From: Methanobacterium_D oryzae
GTDB lineage: Archaea > Methanobacteriota > Methanobacteria > Methanobacteriales > Methanobacteriaceae
NCBI RefSeq assembly: GCF_050433505.1
Contig: NZ_JBNPXC010000002.1
Location: 434,001-498,000 of the forward strand
Length of the DNA stretch: 64,000 nt
Direction: 5' to 3'
In this document: in pieces, positions 63,189-64,000 of the stretch
How positions within the stretch are numbered: the stretch's first letter is position 1
How the letters are laid out: each line of letters begins with the position of its first letter
Translations under genes and position numbers: made by a program
The notes under the pieces: generated by a model
What the model was told of the DNA's origin: nothing
Database searches by the model: none
What the model saw: the letters and a program-made list of their open reading frames with translations, nothing else

Positions 63189-64000
63189 TTTACATTTTAT
63201 AAGTTTAAAATAGTAGAAAATCAGCGTTTATCAGTATTTTTCAAGTCAGGGAAATATTACAACAAAAACATATTAATACTAAATTCTCCCCTAAATCATT
63301 GAATGACATTTAATTTTAGTTATTATTACTATTCTAATTTATTATTGAACATTATATACTAATAGTTTTCCTTTGAAGATAATATATATATTTAAAATAT
63401 AAAATCCTGTATTTTTTATTTCATTTTATCATATATTCTCCTATTCTAATATTATGGTTTTAGGATTTTTTTTATCAAAATAACATTAATTAGAAGAGTT
63501 AATATTGTAAATAATTTTTTATAAAAAGGTTAGATTTTATTTCATGTTAAAAAATATTGTTATTTATAATATATTATTCAAATAACGCTTCTATATTATT
63601 AATAGTTTTTAAAGAATCTGTTAATCGAATAGTTTATATCTATGAAATAGTAATCCAATTTATAATAGTCTGATAATGCTAAATTTTAGAATAAAATACA
63701 GTGATCAATATTTATAATTGATTATTATATTAACTAGAGCTAATTATAATGGATTTATTTAATTATCTGCTATTATATATAATAACCTTTAAAAGGAAGT
63801 TTTATTATAAATAAATATGTAATATCTCATGAATTATCTTTTTCAATACAGAAGAGATTAGATGGGAAAACATATAAATAAAATGAATTAACTCATTCAA
63901 ATTACAATGATTTAAATGTTTTAATTAACATAATTCATGTTATATTTAAAATTCATGACGGATACATTTAAATATAAATCATGTCAACAAGAATGTTATA
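63189..64000. other. Long intergenic end of the window, no gene seen
   Basis: 812 extremely AT-rich bases. It must hold the promoter of the surface protein gene. No frame with a ribosome site, no RNA-like block and no strong repeat was found. A gene on either side beyond 64000 may be controlled from here. Confidence 0.5.

Overview
The window looks like chromosome of a pseudomurein-walled methanogen of the order Methanobacteriales, most like Methanobacterium (inference from gene content). Pointers are a methanogenesis marker protein (MtxX type), pantoate kinase, two enzymes of the archaeal riboflavin/F420 route (ArfB and ArfC types), SRP19, an archaeal cis-prenyltransferase, and large secreted proteins made of GGAIYN-type beta-helix repeats. 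The DNA is very AT-rich, with ATG, GTG and TTG starts and Shine-Dalgarno (SD) sites of the GGTGA and GGAGG type. No rRNA, tRNA, CRISPR array or intact insertion sequence was seen.

Left half (about 0.8-32.3 kb): a surface-glycan locus, mostly on the minus strand. It holds a DUF4012 protein, a polyprenyl-phosphate sugar-1-phosphate transferase (initiation), several GT2 glycosyltransferases, an ABC-2 exporter pair, a UDP-glucose dehydrogenase gene broken by one in-frame stop, a 1557-residue protein (methyltransferase, coiled coil, repeat module, WbsX/GH99-like, GT2, GT4), an AlgX-like predicted O-acyltransferase that carries the same repeat module, a three-module glycosyltransferase, a beta-helix surface protein, two more GT2 proteins, UDP-galactopyranose mutase, a frameshifted FkbM methyltransferase, and the dTDP-rhamnose genes rfbDACB, split by an opposite-strand methyltransferase. 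Together they predict a polymer containing rhamnose and galactofuranose, with methyl and perhaps acyl decoration, built on a polyprenyl carrier and exported by an ABC transporter.

Right half (about 32.7-64 kb): mainly housekeeping genes. They include mtxX-uppS, TatD, a carboxymuconolactone decarboxylase-like protein, a five-PAS histidine kinase, a PadR/DUF2812 pair behind a repeated operator, arfC, GDPD, a CPA2 antiporter, a PHP phosphoesterase, pantoate kinase, a winged-helix regulator, a RecJ-like DHH protein, SRP19-hemD-cobA, purQ-purS, glmS, a receiver protein, a Ski2-like helicase, a DUF2723 membrane protein, arfB, a PUA protein and a second beta-helix surface protein.

Four places look like single-base lesions: a GAA-to-TAA stop (ugd), a one-base frameshift (FkbM), and two genes whose expected start codon behind a strong SD reads ATA (PHP) or ATT (surface protein). 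They are either real decay or unusual initiation, or sequence errors; read data would decide. The strongest new hypotheses are a WbdD/Wzt-like cap-and-export logic, DUF4012 as an archaeal LCP-like glycan-attachment enzyme, and a repeat module that marks glycan-assembly proteins.
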